Assembly: GCA_963784065.1 (NCBI GenBank)
Contig: CAWAQA010000009.1
Location: 1 to 64,000, forward strand
Direction: 5' to 3'
DNA length: 64,000 nt
Source: CAWAQA01 sp963784065
GTDB lineage: Bacteria > Acidobacteriota > Vicinamibacteria > Vicinamibacterales > UBA2999
The number at the start of each line of letters is the position of its first letter. The first letter of the stretch is position 1. Of the stretch, positions 27,763-38,137 are shown in pieces. The notes beneath the pieces are model-generated. The model was given only the letters and a program-made list of their open reading frames with translations, searched no databases and was not told where the DNA came from. A program made the translations under genes and the position numbers.

Positions 27763-28264
27763 CGAGTCCTCCGACAGTGTGGCCGCCCCGCGCGCGTACG
27801 TGCGTGCGCCCGGGCTCGAGGCAGAAAGCCAGAACCCAGAGCGTGACAACTTCGTCACGCAAACAATCGCGCAAGTGGAGGGTGTTGGAGTATCGACCCG
27901 CGAAGTATGGCGAGTCAACACGTTTCACCGGCCGAGTTGGCTGGGGAGCAACCAGTCCGACCAGCGCGATCGAATCTGATGGCGCGCGAGATCCCAGACG
28001 AGCGTTGCCGTGGACATGCCGCCGTGGATCGCGAAGACCTGCCGGTCCGTTCCGCCGCCGCACCGCCCGATGCGATCGAGTGAGAGGAAGCGGCGACTGT
28101 CGGTTCACTGGTTGCGCTCCCCCAGCTATCGCGGCCTGCAATTCGAGGTCGCCAGTCTCCGGCGACCTCGTTGCGTGTACCGCCGTGGAAATGCGCTCTA
28201 TGCGACTCGCGCCTGTGCCGATGTTCGTCGTCCCGGACCAGGCGCTCGCATCACTGCCATCGCG
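27763..28264 (-). other. Gap with a possible coding relic (27925-28110)
   Basis: About 500 bases upstream of the PKS operon; its promoter should be in the right-hand neighbourhood of 27763. On the minus strand a stretch of about 60 codons reads TDSRRFLSLDRIGRCGGGTD, RQVFAIHGGMSTATLVWDLA, then RHQIRSRWSDWLLPSQLGR and TGA at 27925-27927. Composition is protein-like, but it has no start or ribosome binding site and I do not recognise it. It may be the C-terminus of a lost gene. Confidence 0.25.
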
Positions 28265-28684
28265 CTACTGGCTGGTTGCCGAGAAGTTGTATTCGCCAAG
28301 ATTGCCGAAAGCAGAGATGAGCACGGTGACCGTTCCGGCCATCTGCAGCGGCTCGCCCGCCACCCGGTCTGAGACGTTGCCCGTGAATACGCGGACGACG
28401 AAATCCTCGTTGTCGGCGTTCGTGTGCACGAAGTGGATACGACCGGTGGACGGGCAGTACCAGCCGCGGATGCCGGCAATCCCGTTGATGTCGCCCTTGA
28501 TGTGGCGGCAGACCATTGCCCCGGGTGCGCCCGATCCGCCTTGCGTGTCGATGAAGAGCTGAGCGGTGTCGTTGTTGACCTGCAGGGTCCAGGTCGTGTT
28601 GGCAACGTTGGCGGGGCGCGCGGCCAACGCGGCGGTGGGGACGAGCAGGGCTGCTGCGATCGTGAGCGCGAAGATCGATTTCAT
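28265..28684 (-). CDS. Small secreted protein of unknown function
   Basis: Intact 139-residue protein starting at ATG 28684. The signal peptide is MKSIFALTIAAALLVPTAAL with AARP after the cleavage region. The mature protein is strand-rich: NTTWTLQVNNDTAQLFIDTQ, CRHIKGDINGIAGIRGWYCP, TGRIHFVHTNADNEDFVVRV, then GTVTVLISAFGNLGEYNFSA. Two cysteines (C81, C95 or so) could form one disulphide. The pattern 'G.W...V........L.I.' resembles small lipocalin-like or calycin-type proteins that bind small molecules, but that is only a guess. It stands alone between the PKS operon and the kinase gene. A GGAGC sequence lies seven bases before the ATG. Confidence 0.65.
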   Translation of the reverse strand: MKSIFALTIAAALLVPTAALAARPANVANTTWTLQVNNDTAQLFIDTQGGSGAPGAMVCRHIKGDINGIAGIRGWYCPSTGRIHFVHTNADNEDFVVRVFTGNVSDRVAGEPLQMAGTVTVLISAFGNLGEYNFSATSQ

Positions 28685-28788
28685 GTTCTGGCTCCTTTCA
28701 ATCTGGAAAGCCGTTGTTTCCCTTCGCCTCTGTAAACGCAGTGGCCGCAGGAAAGAGGACACGGCTTACCCGTGAGGAGCGTCACGGC

Positions 28789-31667
28789 TCAAGAAATGGG
28801 CCGGCTGAAGCCGGCCCTGCGTGCGGAAATGGGCTGCCGCGCGGCACGGCGGAGCCACAGTGCCGTCTCGCCCGCCGAGCGGTTCGCGTGGTCGAACTCA
28901 CGCCAGAAGCCGTCGGCTTCCTGCAGCAGCGCCAGCGCTTCCGGCAATCGACCGGCGGCCATCTTTACGCGTCCCAGACCGACCAGTGCGTCGGCGCGAT
29001 CGGGGTTCGCTCGAACCTGCGTGCGGCGAGAGAGAGACAGGGCCTGCTCGAGAAACGTCGCCGCGTCCACCGGTCGTGCAAGCTCGTGGAGGTTCAATCC
29101 GATCTCCGTCAGGACGTTGATCCGTTCAAGGTCCGCCGGCTGGCCATTGCGCATCCACTCGAGCGATCGCTGCTGCAGGCCGAGCGCTGCTCGATACTCC
29201 CCTTGCAGCCGTTTGACGACGCCGAGGACATACCGCAGCCGGGCCGTCTCTCGATCATCCGGCCGATCGTCCTGGCGCAGAACTGTCGTCGATCAACTGC
29301 TGCGCCTCGTCGTATCGCCCCAGCCCGGCCAGCGCCAACGCCTGATCGGCCGTGAATGCACGCGTGACGTTGTGCAGCGGCGGCAGAACGTGCCGCACTG
29401 TCTCCGCGGCGCGCGTCAGGTCGGGAAGCGCCTCAGCCACCCGTCGTGCGCCGAGGAGCGCCACGCCACGAGCGCGGAGGGCGTTCGCGTACCTGAAGGA
29501 TTCGGCCGTGCTGTGCTTGCTGATGATGTCCAGAGCCCGGCGACTGTGTTCGACCGCCTCATTGATGGCGCCCGATTGGAGTTGAAATCTGGAGAGCGGT
29601 AGCAGATAGAACCCCACCATCCGGCTGGACGGTCCGAAGAGGTCGGCCGCATCCGCCACCGCGACGGTGAGCTGTTCGATGCCTTCGCGCAGGTGACCGG
29701 CTGACGCGAGCGCACGGCCGCGCAACAGCCGTGCTTCGATGATCCGCGGGTGACGTGGTGTGCCGCCGTACGCGGCCATCGCGACTTGATACGCACGCTC
29801 GGACGCCTGCAACGCGATATCGGGGCTGCGGTTGTAGTAGTACGTCAGTGCGACCATGAGAGACGCCGCCACGGTTTCGGGATGACGCTCGCCGAGTCTC
29901 TCCCGAGCCACGGCAATCCCCTCCTGTGCCGCACGGTCGGCCTCCGCGTAGCGGCCCTCGTCGATTTCGAGATGCGCGCGGTTCTTCAACGCGACGACGA
30001 GATCCTCCGCAAATTCTGCCGGCTTCGCACGCAACACCGGGAGCAGGCGATCGAGCTCCAGCCGCATCTCTCTCGTCTTGCCACGATAGCGGTACACGGG
30101 CGTGAGGAGCACACGAGCATGCACCGTTTCGGGATGATCGGCGCCGAGTTGGCGCGTGGCTTCCCGGACGGCCTCGGTCAACACGGCTTCGGCGCCCGCG
30201 GTGTCCTGCACTGTCAACAGGCTCGAGCCCACGGCGTTCAACAACTCGATGCGCAATTCCGGACGATCGGCGAGCCGCTCGTTGACGCGGTCTTTCACCT
30301 GTTTGAGCCAGTCAGCGGCAGACACCGCGCCACCGCCGCCGTTGTACGGACTGGCTTCGTGGAAGATGGTCGTCAGGAACTGTCTGACCTCCTCGGCCCG
30401 CGCCTTCTCCGTGAACGCCACCTGCGACTGCCAGAGCGTCAGACCGATTCCGGTCACGGCCACAACGCATGCGGCGGTCGAGGCAAGGACCGCGACCCTG
30501 TTCCGCGTGACGAACTTCGACAGCCGGTACCACGTGCTATCCGGCCGTGCGAGCACGGGGCGGCCGTGCAGGTGGCGCTCGATGTCCTCGGCGAAGGCGT
30601 TGACGGTCTCGTAGCGTTCGCCCGGCTGCTTCTTCAGTGCCTTGAGGACGATGGTGTCGAGATCGCCGCGCAGGAGGCGCTTCAGCGACGGCTCGGAGGC
30701 GGCGTCGCTCGGGCGCCGTGGGACGGACTGCAGGATGGCGTCCTCCAGCGCGCCGCGTGAGTCGCGGCGAAGCGTGTACGGACGCACACCCGCGAGCAGT
30801 TCGTAGAGGAGGACGCCGAGCGAGTACACGTCGGACGCAATCCCGGGACGTTCGCCGGCAATCTGCTCAGGGGAGGCGTAGTCCGGCGTCAGGGGAAGGC
30901 CACAGGCTTCCGTCACGGCCGTCGGCGCGCTGCCGTCATCGAGCAGCCGGGCGATGCCGAAATCGAGCAGCTTCACCTCGCCCGCGTCCGTAACCAGGAT
31001 GTTCGAGGGTTTCAGATCGCGGTGGACGATCAGCCTGGCATGCGCATGGGCGACAGCCCGCGCCACCTGCAGGAAGAGCTGCAGGCGCGCCCGCACGGAC
31101 AGGCGCTCCGCCTGCGCATAATCGTCGACACGCCGGCCGGGCACGAATTCGAGCGCCAGGTACGGCTGCCCGGCATCGGTCAGGCCGGCGTCGTACAACC
31201 GGGCGATGTTGGGATGATTGAGGGTCGCCAGGATGTCGCGCTCGCGCTCCATCCGTTCCGCGAGCCCGGCGCGCGTCCACACTCCACGCGGCAGCTTGAG
31301 CGCAACCGGCCGTTTGACCATCCCGTCGGAGCGCTCGCGCGAGCCACACGGCGCCCATGCCACCTTCCCCGAGCTTGCGCAGAACCTGGTAAGGACCCAC
31401 TGCACCAGGCACGAGTCCGTCATCCTCGGGGCCATCCGCGAGGTGTCGCGCCACCGGGTCGACTTTCGGGATCGTCTCCAGGAAGGCTGCGGCATCGACC
31501 GATTCCGCTTCCGCAAGAAGGCTGCGAAGCCGCGCCCGCACCGCGTCGTACTCCGGCGCGAGCCGCTCGATCCACGCGGCCCTCTCCGTGGGGGCGAGCT
31601 CGAGGGCCTCATCCAGCAGGGGGCTCAGCGTGGCCCACGCGCTGACGTCCACGACATCTCGTAGCAT
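28789..31667 (-). CDS. Ser/Thr protein kinase with transmembrane helix and TPR repeats (frameshifted)
   Basis: A kinase of about 960 residues of the acidobacterial 'kinase-TM-TPR' kind. An N-terminal helical domain (SPLLDEALELAPTERAAWIE) precedes the kinase. The glycine loop reads LRKLGEGGMGAVWLA. After a shift near 31335 come PVALKLPRGVW (ATP lysine), catalytic HRDLKPSNILV, LLDFGIARLLDD and TPDYASPEQIAGE. The membrane helix is VAVLASTAACVVAVTGIGLT, near residue 410. Outside it are TPRs such as AEAVLTEAVREATRQLGADH and EADRAAQEGIAVARERLGER. A shift near 29270 leads to the last TPRs (ATFLEQALSLSRRTQVRANP). The hairpin at 28798-28817 overlaps the last codons, so the true end may lie slightly upstream. 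The ECF sigma factor gene is immediately upstream on the same strand; such pairs usually form one signalling unit. Confidence 0.85.
28798..28817. repeat. Perfect palindrome GGGCCGGCT-GA-AGCCGGCCC
   Basis: Nine-base-pair perfect stem with a two-base centre, at the 3' end of the kinase gene. Its centre CTGAAG matches that of the palindrome at 31755-31774. It resembles REP-type intergenic palindromes and may also terminate transcription of the kinase gene. Confidence 0.6.
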
Positions 31668-31726
31668 CTCGCGTGGGTCGACGGGTTAGTGGCATGTACC
31701 TTCGAAGCCGCAGCTCACTTGTGTTG

Positions 31727-31780
31727 CGTAGAGGCCGATCTCGAGGTCGGCCCAGGCGGACCTGAAGGTCCGCCTCTACG
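31727..31780. repeat. REP-like nested palindrome between sigma factor and kinase genes
   Basis: Outer arms CGTAGAGG (31727-31734) and CCTCTACG (31773-31780) are complementary. Inside are two hairpins, GGCCGATCTCGAGGTCGGCC (31733-31752) and GGCGGACCTGAAGGTCCGCC (31755-31774). Together they could fold as a three-way junction. It lies in the 140-base gap between the sigma factor and kinase genes and is typical of mobile, non-coding REP or RAYT-type elements. No transposase is nearby. Confidence 0.7.
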
Positions 31781-31807
31781 AATTCCCAACCCAAGTGAGC
31801 TCCGGGA

Positions 31808-32434
31808 TCAGATCAGCGCCTCTCGAAGCAGCAACCGCGCCTTCTCCCAGTCGCGTCGAACGGTGCGCGTCGTGACGCCCAACGTGGTGGCGATCTCGGT
31901 CTCGGTGAGCCCGCAGAAGTACCGCATCTCCACGACACGGGCCATTCGCTCGTCAATCGTGCTGATGTGCTGCAAGGCTTCGTGGACGCGGAGAATCTCC
32001 TCCGCGCCCGCCGCGGTATCGGGCGGGTCGATGTCGAGCGCCACGCGCGCCGCTCCGCCTCCGCGCCGCTCGGCGTTTCGACGCCGGGCAAGGTCAACGA
32101 TCACGGAGCGCATGACACGCCCGACCCAGCCCATGAAATGCGCGCGATCGTCGAAGTTCAAGTGCCGGGCGTGCGCGAAACGGAGATACGACTCGTGGAC
32201 GAGAGAGCCCGTATCGAGGAGCGTGTGGCGGCCGCTCGTGCGTAGCCGCGCGCGCGCGAGTCGGCGCAGATCGTTGTAGGCGGCGGCGAACAGCGCTTCG
32301 GATGCGTCGGCGTCGCCAGCCTGCAACCGGTGGATCAGCTGCGTAAGCTGGGCAGGGTGTGCCGGGAAAACACCAGGGAAATGATCCCCGTCAGCCGTCG
32401 CATACGGTCCGCCGCTCGCCTGATGCGTTGTCAT
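31808..32434 (-). CDS. ECF sigma factor (TIGR02999 type) paired with kinase
   Basis: Intact 208-residue ECF-type RNA polymerase sigma factor. Region 2: LTQLIHRLQAGDADASEALF, AAAYNDLRRLARARLRTSGR, LLDTGSLVHESYLRFA and RAHFMGWVGRVMRSVIVDLA. Region 4: ARVVEMRYFCGLTETEIATT, LGVTTRTVRRDWEKARLLL. This is the acidobacterial/planctomycete sub-group that lacks a classic anti-sigma factor and is usually encoded beside a Ser/Thr kinase, here the gene at 28789-31667. The kinase probably controls it by phosphorylation. The start is ATG 32434. It has the longer N-terminus (about 20 residues) often seen in this group. Confidence 0.9.
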   Translation of the reverse strand: MTTHQASGGPYATADGDHFPGVFPAHPAQLTQLIHRLQAGDADASEALFAAAYNDLRRLARARLRTSGRHTLLDTGSLVHESYLRFAHARHLNFDDRAHFMGWVGRVMRSVIVDLARRRNAERRGGGAARVALDIDPPDTAAGAEEILRVHEALQHISTIDERMARVVEMRYFCGLTETEIATTLGVTTRTVRRDWEKARLLLREALI

Positions 32435-32537
32435 TCATAACGTAATAACGACTTCCGCACTGCGTCCGAACGTCGCCTCCGGGACTGCCTCGTCGCCGAG
32501 GGGACTGCCCTGACTGCCGCCATCACCGCCTGCTCCG

Positions 32538-35500
32538 TCAGTCGGGAAAGCCCGGGGCCAGCATGCGGGTCATACAGACCGGGTTCTTGATCTGCTGTGT
32601 GGCCATCCACTCCTCGGCTCGCCGCTGCAGTTCGCGGGCTGGCGCGTCGTCCCGAAGTGCGCCGATACGGCGGCCTGCCACCGCTGCGTACAGACGCATA
32701 TCGGCGCGGTCGAACCGATCGGCGGCATCGTGGAGGTACCTCAGGGCCAGCGGAGTGCTGCCGTCCACATACGCAATCCCGGCCCGGAGCAGAGAGGGCT
32801 ATCGGATCCGACCAGCGCATTCGCTCGCGCTCGATGCGCCGAGCTCCGGCGCGGGCAACGGACAGGAACCGGCGTGAGCTCGCGCCCCTTGGCGGCCAGG
32901 GCCAGCGCGCAACGCGCTCGCAGGTAGAGCGACTCGACCCGAATGACCCGGATTCGGGTCATCAACGACCGCCGCAGCATCGGCTCTTGTGCCGCCAGCA
33001 GCCCCCACGACGCTTCGGCGTTTCCGCGATACAAGCCGGTCTGTACACGGGCGAGCAGCGCACTGTAGTGCTGACGGTGAAAACCTTTCTGCGACCATTG
33101 CGCAATGCTCTCGACCGTTTCGCGTTCCCCTGCGTCAGGATCGTCCGCCGCCAGCCACACGTAGTTGCTCCGCGTGCACAACTCCGTGGCGAGATACAGG
33201 TTGCCGCGGCTGCGCGCATCGGCCAGAAGCGCCGGCACCCGCCGCGACACCTCGCCGAGCTCGCCCAGGTACATGAGCGCCCAGATGACGAGGTTCTGCG
33301 CGATGTTCAGTTCCCACGTCAGACCGGCGCCGTGTTCGCGCAGGATCGCCAACGCCTGCTCGGCGAACGTCAGGGCCTTTTTCCATTCGCCCGCTGTCAT
33401 CGTGATGATGCCGTCCGCCAGGATGGACAACGCCATCGGGTGCGGGCTCCCGACCGTCGTCGCCAGCTCCTTCGACTGCTCGACGAGTCGCCGCGCTCAA
33501 TGTTCCGCCCGTCGGATACGCACTCCAACCCGCCGATGCGAGCGCCATGGCGCGGGCGACCCGATAGGGCTCCCCGGCATCGAGTGCGATGAGCAGGTGG
33601 CGCACGCTGAAATCGGATGCGCGGATCATGTCGACCAGGAACAATCCCGCTGTCGCCGAGCAGCAGGTATCGACGCGGAGGAGCGCATCGGCGTCGATGT
33701 CGGCGACAGGCCTCGAGACGTATCCCAGTCCTCGCCAGCGCAGCCGTGCCCGGCGCCACAACAACGACAGCAGCGTCGTACGGGGGCTTCGGGGCATCGA
33801 CATTCCCAAGTCCGCCAGCTGAATGCGAATGAGGTCCAGCCCGCGATCGATGTGCCCCCCGATCAGGAACTGTTCGGCCGCTCGCCGCTGGAGCTCGACC
33901 CGCTGCAGGTGACCTGCTCCTGCCGCCGCGCACAGGTAGGCCTCAGCGGCCTCGGCTGGCCGCCCGGCATTCGCCAACGCGTTGGCGAGCCCTTCCCGCC
34001 ACACTTGTGCGGTCGGTGAGGCCGGCGTCAGCGCCAAGGCCTTCTGGTACAGCAACGCCGCGCGGTCGAAGGCGAGTGCGGCGGCCGCCGCGGCGCCGGC
34101 ACGGCCGGCTTGAATCGACGCGTTCTCCGTGTCTCCTGCGCCCTGATAGTGCTCGAACAGAGCCTCGCAATCGTCGCTTCCGTAGTCGACGAGCGCATGC
34201 ACCAGACGTTGGTGAATTCTGCGCACGGCGTCGGGCGCAATCCGGGCGGCGAGCACCTCGCGGATCCGATCGTGAAACGTCTCGACGCGCTCCGGCGAAC
34301 CGCTGCTTCGAATCAAGTGGACGGACCGGAGCATGGCAAACAGCGGCTGTCTGTCGCGGGCGATCCCGCACGCCGCGCAAATGAGTTCGGGGAGCATCGG
34401 GCGCCCGCAGATCGCCAGCGTTTCGAGAAAGCGGCGCGCATCTGGTGAGAGGCCGTCGAGCCGCGCCTCGAACATCGCCGCCAACGTCGGTCCGCGCGGG
34501 AGCTCGGTCACAGTGGAGGCTGCCGCGTACCGCGCCAATTGTTCCAGGACGAACGGGCTGCCGCCGGCCTCTCGCGTAATCTGCAGCCGTGCGCCGTCGC
34601 TGAGCGGCGAGTGGGCTGAGAGCAGCGCATCGACAAGGTCACTCGCCTCGGAATCCGGCATTGGCTCGAGCGCAAGCGGTTTCCACATCGCGTAACTACG
34701 GCCCTGAAGCAGCTTTCGAAGAAACGAGTCGGCGGCGGCTTCTTCACTGCGGAACGACACCACGGTGAGCAGCGCTGGCGCATCCGGGGGCCGCAGCAAT
34801 TCCTCGAGCAGCAGGGCGCCGTCGAGATCCGCCCACTGCAGGTCGTCGATGAAAATCACCAGCCGCCAGCGTGCCGCAATACGGACGAGGAGCTGCCGCA
34901 AGACCTCCACTGCTCGTTGTCTCAAGAGGTAGGGATCTGAGATCGGTGGCTGCCGCCGACCACATTTCTCAGCCATGGCCGGAATCCGCAGCATCACCGG
35001 GAAGAGTCGCGCCAGCGTGGCGACGTCGGGTGGCAAGACGCTCTCTGCTGCTGACTCCGGGAGCGAGATCAGGAAGCGGGACAGGCTGTCGACCACCCCG
35101 TCGAGGACCTTGAACGGCACGGACTCGTGCTCGTAGCATCGACCGGCGAGCACCACTACGTCGTGACGTGACCGTGAGTCGCCCGATAAAGGCGCGCACC
35201 AACGCGCTCTTGCCGATGCCTGAAGGGCCGTACACATACACGGCCGCCGCGCCGCCACGGGCAACCTTGTGGAAGGCCGAGTCGAGGACGTCGAGCTCAC
35301 GCTGGCGACCGACAAAAAGCGCGTCCGCGAATGGCTCCGTTGTCGCTCGCGACGTCCGCGAGCACGCCAGGTCCATGGCCGAGCATGCTGATGGCCGTCG
35401 GGACCAGACAGTCGTCGCGTCGGATCGCGACACATCAGCCCCATGCAGATCGAGCTCAGATCGCCAGGCGCTTCCGGGGTCACGTCGGCCGGAGACGGGG

Positions 35501-36387
35501 GATCGACCTCTGTCTTGCGCAGGAGCACGTCGAGCGGCGCACCGCTGAAGGGAACCCTTCCCGTCAGCGCCTCATAGAGCGTGGCGCCAACGCCGTACCA
35601 GTCCCCGGCCTCGGACGGCGGCATGCCCGAGCCCTCTTCGGGCGACACATACGCGGGTGTTCCACCGGCGAAGTACTCGGCCCCGCCCAGGTCGTCAGGA
35701 AACAGTTCCGTGATGAGGCCGAAGTCCAGGATCACGACGCGTCCCTCTGCGTTGACCAGGACGTTGGACGGCTTGATGTCGCGGTGGAGCTTCCCCATGC
35801 GGTGCAAGGCGGAGACTCCATCCACGAGCTGCCCAAGCGTGGACGTCAGGCGATCGAGCGACAACGCACCCGCGCGGGCCTGGCCGCACGTACTCCACGA
35901 GGTTGACGCCCTTCACGAGTTCCATCGTGAAGAAGCAGCGCGCCGCGTCGACCACGAGTTCGTACAGGCAGACTACATTGGCGTGCGCGACACCAGTGAG
36001 GCTGCGGAACTCCTGTTTCAGCCGGTAAACGCCAGCCGGGGAGGCGTGCCGCAAGGTCTTGAGCGCCACGATCTCGCCACGGGCGCGGTCGTGAACTTCA
36101 TAGACGACGCCCATTCCCCCGGCACCCAGCCGTCGGAGCACCGTGAAGCGCTCCGTACCGGGGAAATCATCGTCTGCGCTCACCGGTAGCGGCAGGTCTT
36201 CGATCGCCGTTCAAGGAAGGAGCTGGCCTTCTGATGCGCCTCGAGCAAACGCTCCAATTCGTGTCGAAGCGCCGGGTCGCCGGCACATGCGTGATCGAGA
36301 TAGCCCGGACGGGCCGACGGGATCCTTCCGCACCGCTGCGTCGAACACCGCCCGGAGCCGATCGTAGCGCCCGGTGTTCTCACCCAT
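32538..36387 (-). CDS. Large Ser/Thr kinase with AAA-type ATPase and TPR region (frameshifted)
   Basis: A kinase-ATPase-TPR protein of about 1280 residues, resembling PknK-like sensors. The natural start is ATG 36387 (MGENTGRYDRLRAVFDAAVR), which gives an N-terminal helical domain, ACAGDPALRHELERLLEAHQ. This joins the kinase through a frame reading AIEDLPLPVSADDDFPG; the apparent GTG start at 36183 is therefore probably internal. Kinase: VLRRLGAGGMGVVYEVHDRA, IVALKTLRH, LHRDIKPSNVLVN, VILDFGLITELF and GGTPAYVSPEEGSG. ATPase: ALFVGRQRELDVLDSAFHKV, the P-loop YGPSGIGKSALVRA and Walker B LVIFIDDLQWADLDGALLL. TPR-type helices follow to the end (LARVQTGLYRGNAEASW, then LRYLHDAADRFDRADMRLYA). There are at least five frame breaks. 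No membrane helix, so it is cytoplasmic. It is divergent from the sigma factor at 36476. Confidence 0.82.
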
Positions 36388-36475
36388 CGGGCGGATCTTG
36401 GCCCCTGACCTCGTCGCGGTCAACACCGGCAGCGGTCCCGTATACTGGGGCGCGGCGTTCGGCTGCGCAGTTCAC

Positions 36476-37054
36476 ATGTCCAAGCCGGCCTTGAGCCATG
36501 TCACGACGCTGCTCGGAGAGCTGCGCCGCGGAAACGAACAGGCTCGTGACGAGCTGGTGACGCTCGTGTACCCGGAGCTGCGGCGCATCGCGGCTCACTA
36601 TCTCCGTCAGGAACGACCGGGGCACACCTTACGGACGACGGGCCTGGTGAATGAGGTGTACGTGCGGCTGTTCGGCGCCGACAATGCGAACTGGCAGAAC
36701 CGCGCTCACTTCTTCGCCGCCGTCGCCCGTGAAATGAGGCACCTGCTCGTCGATTACGCGCGCGCGCGAAACGCGAAGAAGCGTCCGGATGGAAACATCC
36801 TCATTTCACTCGGCGACGCCCACGCGACAGCCGACGCGCGCGATGAAGACCTCCTGTCACTCGACGAAGCGCTCTCCCGACTGGAACAGATCGATGCTCG
36901 CGCCAGCCGAATAGTTGAGCTGCGGTTTTTCGCAGGGTTGAGCGAACGCGAGACGGCCACGGCTCTGGGCATCTCGATCTCTACGCTGAAGCGCGACTGG
37001 AACTTCGCGAAAGCCTGGCTCTTCGATCAGCTCGGCTCCCCTGCCGAGCGATAG
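36476..37054 (+). CDS. ECF sigma factor (TIGR02999 type), divergent from the large kinase
   Basis: Intact 192-residue sigma factor, starting at ATG 36476 (MSKPALSHVTTLLGELRRGN). Region 2: LVYPELRRIAAHYLRQERPG, HTLRTTGLVNEVYVRLFGAD and RAHFFAAVAREMRHLLVDYA. Region 4: ASRIVELRFFAGLSERETAT, ALGISISTLKRDWNFAKAWL. It belongs to the same sub-group as the factor at 31808. The gene is transcribed away from the large kinase gene; the roughly 90-base gap must hold both promoters. The kinase on the other side is its likely regulator. A hairpin at 37088-37112 ends the transcript. Confidence 0.9.
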   Translation: MSKPALSHVTTLLGELRRGNEQARDELVTLVYPELRRIAAHYLRQERPGHTLRTTGLVNEVYVRLFGADNANWQNRAHFFAAVAREMRHLLVDYARARNAKKRPDGNILISLGDAHATADARDEDLLSLDEALSRLEQIDARASRIVELRFFAGLSERETATALGISISTLKRDWNFAKAWLFDQLGSPAER

Positions 37055-37087
37055 GCGTTCACCCCACAGCGAGCCCACGGCAGTCTT

Positions 37088-37112
37088 GCGGGCCAACGGA
37101 TAGTTGGCCCGC
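37088..37112 (+). terminator. Terminator-like hairpin after the sigma factor gene
   Basis: GCGGGCCAAC, loop GGATA, GTTGGCCCGC: a perfect 10-base-pair stem 34 bases after the sigma factor stop codon. It is followed by GAGTCTCTC, only weakly T-rich. Confidence 0.7.
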
Positions 37113-37144
37113 GAGTCTCTCAATCAGTCTGAACATGCACGAGT

Positions 37145-37227
37145 GGACCGTATCAACTGATTCGAGTGCCCAGTCACACCAAGCCTCCAAGCGCGGTTTC
37201 AGCGGGCGCGACATCGGAGCGCCCGCT
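37145..37227. repeat. Intergenic structured repeat, copy 1
   Basis: Opens with GGACCGTATCAACTGA (37145-37160), then TTCGAGTGC, and ends with a hairpin AGCGGGCGC / GCGCCCGCT around the nine-base loop GACATCGGA (37201-37227). The same order of blocks with the same loop occurs at 49600-49678, where the stem has different but still complementary bases. It lies between convergent genes. Confidence 0.75.
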
Positions 37228-37250
37228 ACCAATTTTGGTGACACATGCCA

Positions 37251-37769
37251 CTAATAGTGGAGTGACAACACCGGCGCTTCGACCGTTGGGTAGAACGGCG
37301 CGACGATATTGCTTCCTCCCGCCACGTTGACCCTGATCGTGTGTGTGCCCGGGCTCACTCGCAGAAAGAACTGGTGCGCGACCATGCGCGGCTGATTTAA
37401 GTCCGTTTCCTCTGGTTCGATGACGATCGGTGTGTCTGGCTGAGCGTAGGACACGGTATGACCCTGCATCGGCACCCCGTCCACTGTCACCTGGAACACC
37501 ATGTAGTTGTCGGTGGGCCTGACCACCGCGCTGAAGTACGCGACCACGCAGCTCGGCGTGGTGCCGGGGACGAGAATGCTGGTTTCGAGCATCGGCTGCA
37601 GGTTGGGCCTGTCGAGCTGAAACCGCGTCTTGACTGCGAAGTAGTCTTCGGCAATGGTCACCGCCTTCACCGTTGTCGATGCACTACGACACGAGATGGT
37701 CTCCGCGCGGGCGACGCTCGGCACGAGCAGGACACCGGCCATGACTGCCAGCAGAACGATTCTCTTCAT
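37251..37769 (-). CDS. Secreted protein of unknown function
   Basis: Intact 172-residue protein starting at ATG 37769 with CAGGAG eight bases upstream. The signal peptide is MKRIVLLAVMAGVLLVPSVA with RAE. The mature part is beta-rich: VKTRFQLDRPNLQPMLETSI, SCVVAYFSAVVRPTDNYMVF, QVTVDGVPMQGHTVSYAQPD and QFFLRVSPGTHTIRVNVAGG, then SNIVAPFYPTVEAPVLSLHY. The 'SPGTHTIRV' block is typical of Ig-like/fibronectin-type sandwich domains. Two cysteines (near 27 and 74) could pair. No enzyme motif. The gene is transcribed towards the sigma factor gene, with the structured repeat between them. An 84-codon frame upstream (37766-38020) overlaps its start as ATGA, but its content is not convincing. Confidence 0.65.
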   Translation of the reverse strand: MKRIVLLAVMAGVLLVPSVARAETISCRSASTTVKAVTIAEDYFAVKTRFQLDRPNLQPMLETSILVPGTTPSCVVAYFSAVVRPTDNYMVFQVTVDGVPMQGHTVSYAQPDTPIVIEPEETDLNQPRMVAHQFFLRVSPGTHTIRVNVAGGSNIVAPFYPTVEAPVLSLHY

Positions 37770-38137
37770 ACGTCATCTCCTGAAACATCGCGATCCACAC
37801 CGCTTCCCTCATGTGTCCCGCGCTCGATGGTCATGGCGCGGTTATCCATTACCTGCGTCATGACCGGCCTGTACGGGGCCACGTCGTGCCAGTGGTCGAA
37901 CCCTTCCGGCCTCGCGGCGCGGTCTCGTCGCTCGGTTTCGGCCTGACGCCGGATCAGGTGCTTCGCGCGCGATCGTGACGTCTTGCTGGAACGATACGCC
38001 CGTGCGGTCAGATGGCCCACCCGGTCTCAGCTCACGAGCTGATCGAGCTCTGGCGCCACACGGAGTGGCGCACCGATTGCTCCTTTTTTGATTTGCTCAC
38101 CCGCATGTCGGGAATGGCATCTTGAGGAGGAGCACGA
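37770..38137. other. Divergent intergenic region before the BON protein
   Basis: About 370 bases between a minus-strand secreted protein gene and the plus-strand BON gene. Both promoters must lie here, and the BON ribosome binding site (GAGGAGGAGCACGA) is at the right edge. An 84-codon minus-strand frame (37766-38020) covers most of it and ends on the ATGA of the next gene. It is Arg/Asp-rich with no recognised motif, so I leave it unannotated. Confidence 0.35.

Noticed and set aside
36181..36183. GTG 36183 as the start of the large kinase, with a separate small gene in front
   Set aside because: A frame across the junction reads AIEDLPLPVSADDDFPG and joins the two into one protein of normal kinase layout.
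37766..38020. 84-codon gene upstream of the secreted protein, with an ATGA overlap
   Set aside because: Arg/Asp-rich composition without a motif or ribosome binding site; the overlap could be chance.
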